From NCBI GenBank assembly GCA_963920765.1, contig OY987242.1:36294002-36358001 (forward strand): a DNA stretch of 64,000 nucleotides, written 5' to 3'. Origin of the DNA: Ulota crispa. Taxonomy: Eukaryota; Streptophyta; Bryopsida; Orthotrichales; Orthotrichaceae. This document shows, piece after piece, positions 60,115 through 64,000 of the stretch (position 1 is the stretch's first letter; every line of letters starts with the position of its first letter). The position numbers were made by a program, and so were the translations under genes. A model generated the notes under the pieces. The model was not told where the DNA came from. It did not search any database and was given only the letters and a program-made list of their open reading frames with translations.

Positions 60115-60837
60115 TATCCAAAAAATGTATTTTTGAAAACATAATAATTACACTACAACACATATTTTCCATTAGAAATGTTTTGATGAGCAATGTAATG
60201 CCAAAGTAACGAGGCTTTCTAAAATGTTGTAAGGCACTTTAGAAAGAGTATGTGAGCTTGAGCAGCCAATTGATACTATAAGAATTATATTGAGGACATA
60301 CACATGAGTAAGATAAAAAAAAATAAGGAATTATGAAAGAGCACTTATGAAGGGAAACATGTTGTGTTTGGAGCTTGTGGTGTTTGGATTTAACCATTCA
60401 AAGTTTGGTTGACCACTTTCTAGTCGATTTAGACACATTATCATTGATAGTCAAAGTTTGATAATGAATTTGGTTCTAGATGAAAGGAGATGGGTGTCGG
60501 GAATTCAGAAATGAGTGTAATGGGACAAATTATATGAAGATCCATGCCGGCATGTGGTGTAGGGGTTGGAAAAATTGCCTTTATGCAAACTGAAAATATG
60601 CAAGTCATTGGAGAAAGATAGCCCTAAATGCAAAAAAGAATGGCATTTATACTAACAAATACAAGTTTAGGGAAAGTCATGTTGGAGTTTCATATGGTTC
60701 TTGATGGTAAAAAATGAGAAACTTGGCCCTATAAGAACAAAAAAAAAACCTTAGCAAAAAATGCGGTGGCAAAGGTAGCTTGTTGTATGCATGCTCACTT
60801 CACCATATACAGACTGAGAGATCTATTATAATTTGCA
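60115..60837. other. Intergenic, no gene recognised
   Basis: AT-rich, no supported coding region or repeat boundary. Confidence 0.35.
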
Positions 60838-61931
60838 ACTTAGCAATTGCCTTTTTCAGCCATTTGGTTCTTTTGGTAGAGCATGGAGTATAATTGGAAT
60901 GTTCTTGTTAAAAAGATTATCATTGCATCCTTATGCAACACCAAGCAAGTATACCAAATTTCAGTTCCTAAAAACCAAAACTTCATTTTTGGTGAATAAC
61001 ACGTTATTTGTTAAGTTGGGAAAAACAACACATTTTGGGACTTTCATGAATTCAGGTGATCACCTAAATTTGAGTTCACATTGTTTTTTTTGGGTACACG
61101 TGCCCTCACCTGAGAGGAGGAATTTGCAAGGGAAAAAATCTTAGTAGCTTAGACTGAATTGATACCTTTGAATCTGGTTTAAGGTAACTTTTTGGGTTTC
61201 AAGTGAAATACAAAATGGTACCTATGTTTTCCCAATTTAACAAATAACACGTTGAATTGTCTTGTAAGAAATTCATGGTTTTACATGATACTTTATTGAA
61301 AAAAAACTTGGTGATGAATTTTTGAGATTTGATTCCATTGATATGTAGGAAACATCCATATGCACATCTTCTTTGCTAACCCCCTTAAGTAACAGAAATT
61401 TTATTTACAAAAGATTCAATGAAACTTGTGATAGGCTCAAATTTTGTAAAATATATATTTTTCTATGAAATCCAAGTTTTGTTATTTGACTCAAATATTG
61501 TAACTAAGTTTGTATCTCTAAACATCAAGTTTTGTTTACATGATGAAAAGCTTGTTATCATAGAAAAATAAATATTTTACAAGATTTGAGCTTATCACAA
61601 GTTCCATTGAATCTTTTGTGGATAAAGTTTCTATTACTTAAGGGGGGTTTTTTTTAGCATGGAAGATGTGCATATGGATGTTTCCTACATATACGTAGAA
61701 TCAAATCTAAAAAATTCATCACCAATGTTTTTTGATAAATTATCATGTAAAACCATGAATTTCTTACAAGACAATTCACTAAAAATGAAGTTTTGGTTTT
61801 TAGGAACTGGAATTTGGTATACTTGCTTGATGTTGTGTAAAGATGCAATGATAATCTTTTCAACAAGAACATTCCAATAATACTCCATGTTCTACCAAAA
61901 AATCAAATGGCTAAAATAGGCAATTGATAAG
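60838..61931. repeat. Large inverted repeat, right arm about 360 bp
   Basis: Left arm from CAATTGCC (about 60845) and right arm to GGCAATTG (about 61927) are inverted. Landmarks are GTATACCAAATTTCAGTTCC, TTTCTTACAAGACAATTCA, GGAAACATCCATATGCACAT and the inner CCCCCTTAAGTAA / TTACTTAAGGGGGG. The left arm is longer because of an insertion at 60998-61253. A decayed further copy lies at about 62040-62420. Confidence 0.8.
60998..61253. mobile_element. MITE inserted in one arm of the large inverted repeat
   Basis: The ends AACACGTTATTTGTTAAGTT and (complement) AACGTGTTATTTGTTAAATT form a TIR of about 28 bp with few mismatches. The opposite arm lacks this segment and reads straight through, so its edges are defined by the paired arm. 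GAAT flanks both sides, a possible 4-5 bp duplication. 256 bp. Confidence 0.7.
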
Positions 61932-63167
61932 CACCATGTACCCCATTGTACAGTACCTTGAAGAAAGAGTACATAAGTCCCTCTTATGGGATTCAAAGAA
62001 GTTTGTGCTATAAATAGATTAGTTTTTGGAAAACAAAATATATCATCATGTTTAAAGGTACAAATTTAATCACAATGTATGAGTCAAATAACAAAAACTA
62101 ATTTTTATGAAGAGATATGTATTTTACTAAATTTGGTCATGATCACCCTAACATTAAAATCTCTATAGAGGGAATTTTGAATATTTTTGGAAATTTTTGT
62201 TGAAAGGAAAATGTGTGTATGGATGTCTCCTACATATCTATGCAATCAAATCTCAAGAATTCATCACCACTATTTATTAATTAAATTTCTTGTAAAACCA
62301 TGATTTTGTCACAAAACCATTTACCAAAAATAGGATGTTGGGTTTAGTAACTAAAATTTGATATACTTGATCAAGATTGCATGAGGATTGCATATCAAAA
62401 TTGTGGGAATGAAATGTTATTTATATTCTTTGTTATATATACTTCTTTGGATGCCATAAAAGGGTGTTATGTACTCTTTCTTTTGGGTACTGTATGTAAG
62501 ATTATGCCAAACGATGTGGTATGCATAATCCTATCAAGCATCAATAGCAAGTTTAGATCATTTGTTAAATAGTTAATGGAAGGGTCCCTTATCCTAACTT
62601 ATTTTTTGGGACTAGATCTTGTCTAGGTTTCACAATTGCCCACGCCCTTCGTGTCCTTGTGGTCTTCACAATTTGTAAATTTTATAATTTTGTCAATTAA
62701 ACTCATTTTGATTACAAAATGTTCTAGTTCTTTGTACTAAACTTTGTAATAAGCTACTAGCCACTTAACAAATATTGTGACCTCACCTTGTACAATCTTA
62801 TAAATAATTGAAGCAATAAGTAGTCATAATTCATAAAAGAACCGGTCTCTAAATCAACTTTAATTTCAAATCCAATTGTATTTAAAGTGTTATAATATTG
62901 GCATATTGGGTTGTTAATAATTTAGTACCCATCTTCATAGGCATTGCGGTGCATAAATTTTCATGCGTCTCAAAGAAAACCAACAATCAATCCAATAAAA
63001 TGCATATATAGTCAATATACCAGCAATCTAAAGATTCTTTGTGCAACATGGACACCATTAGATACTGAGAAAATGTTGAATATAGCCTTGAAAAATTGGT
63101 CATATATCAAAATAGGTCGGACAATTAAAGAACATCAAAAGTGGGCCTCACCAAATATAAAAACAAA
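61932..63167. other. Intergenic; degenerate relative of the 60.8-61.9 kb repeat
   Basis: About 62040-62420 repeats landmarks of the neighbouring inverted repeat (ATGGATGTCTCCTACATAT, AATTCATCACCA, CTTGTAAAACCATGA) with many changes. The rest shows nothing assignable. Confidence 0.4.
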
Positions 63168-63722
63168 CTTTGCAACTATGGTGGCTAAAACATTGTGTAT
63201 GTTTATTTATTTTCAAATCAAATTGATTTGTGATAGCTTTGCCTAAAGTGACCAAGACCACAATATCAATTGGAATGCATAGTGCATTTTGAAGTTCCTT
63301 GTTTCTTTGTACAAGTGTGTTCATTTTTGGGCCAACTTGGTGGCCAACAAGTTTTTGTTGGCAAAATGGTTTCATCAAATGCTGCCTCCTCTTTTTCTAA
63401 TTCTCAAAGATCTCTTTACCACACAAGATGTACAACCTCTTCATTAACTATTTGGCAATGCTTTGTTGTGAAGCACTTGTCGATGTAAACATGTGATTCT
63501 CTTCTTGCAATCAAAAGTACACGAACAACGTGCTGATATGGAAGATTATCATGTTGCCATCTATAGCATGTCCAAGGTCTATCACAAGAACAAGGAACTC
63601 TAAAGGGCAGTGTCCATTGCAATTAATGCGGCGGTCTTGGTCACTATATATAAAGCTACCGCAAATAAATTTAATTAGGAAATAAATATACATGCACAAT
63701 GTTTTAGCCACCATAGTTGCTA
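63168..63722. repeat. Inverted repeat, arms about 130 bp
   Basis: CAACTATGGTGGCTAAAACA at the left recurs inverted at the right (TGTTTTAGCCACCATAGTTG), and similarity continues through TTGGTCACT / AGTGACCAAGACC and CAAGGAACT / AGTTCCTTG. A foldback-type element by structure; no coding region or target duplication identified. Confidence 0.7.
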
Positions 63723-64000
63723 GGCCTATTTTTTATAGGGAGCAACTAGGCAGACACCTCCCAATTGCTATGCTGACACCCCATAGTTTAGCTTTTAAGA
63801 TTTGAGACTATTATTACATTGAAATGTGAAATAAAATCAAAGCAATACCGTAGCGTACATTTGTGTTTACAACTACAAGTATTGCAAACATACTACAAAT
63901 ATGCCTCATTTGTGACATGGTCAAGAGTATACTAGGTCATCAAAGTGTGAGTGGGAGTATTGGATCATCAATGACATCCATACACATTGGATGACCTACA

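Noticed and set aside
1..64000. CRISPR arrays, bacterial operons, rRNA or tRNA genes
   Set aside because: Spliced plant-type genes and eukaryotic transposons rule out a bacterial window; no spaced direct-repeat array was seen, and no tRNA or rRNA core could be recognised by eye.

Overview
The window looks like nuclear DNA of a green plant (streptophyte), with about 16 kb of genic DNA and the rest transposon-rich, AT-rich intergenic sequence. The plant assignment rests on four things: a spliced eIF3a gene whose protein reads closely like plant eIF3a, a plant-specific DUF538 gene, an En/Spm (CACTA) transposase with Transposase_21, DUF4218 and DUF4216 segments, and telo-box motifs upstream of genes. 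I cannot name the species; the compact introns and the repeat families I see do not settle it.

Layout. 1-5.5 kb (minus strand) is a decayed CACTA transposase, cut by the window start. 9.2-12.9 kb (plus strand) is a second decayed coding region that may be the other CACTA-associated ORF. 16.1-40.6 kb and 44.5-47.1 kb are a mosaic of small non-autonomous DNA elements, many nested in each other: a group flanked by TTAA with CCC(C/T)TAAA ends (piggyBac-like by structure), foldback elements with 9-bp target duplications (Mutator-like), and MITEs with 3-bp TTA/TAA duplications (PIF/Harbinger-like). There is also a 9-bp minisatellite and a near-perfect 831-bp palindrome. 57.2-63.7 kb holds more of the same families.

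Three host genes can be resolved. An ankyrin-repeat protein (plus, 41127-43107, 5 exons, 275 aa) has a GC-rich 5' end. A single-exon DUF538 protein (minus, 48960-49445, 161 aa) follows. Translation initiation factor eIF3 subunit a (minus, 50910-56870, 12 exons, 1025 aa) includes a 30-nt micro-exon. All 12 eIF3a exons and all 5 ankyrin exons join in frame with canonical GT-AG borders, so these models are well supported although no transcript data were used. The genes are not an operon and share no obvious pathway.

The most unusual content is the TTAA-flanked elements: at least ten copies in at least four sequence families. One copy sits inside another at a TTAA where two relatives have a single, uninterrupted TTAG, which is direct evidence of past transposition with TTAA duplication. 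None of the copies encodes a transposase.
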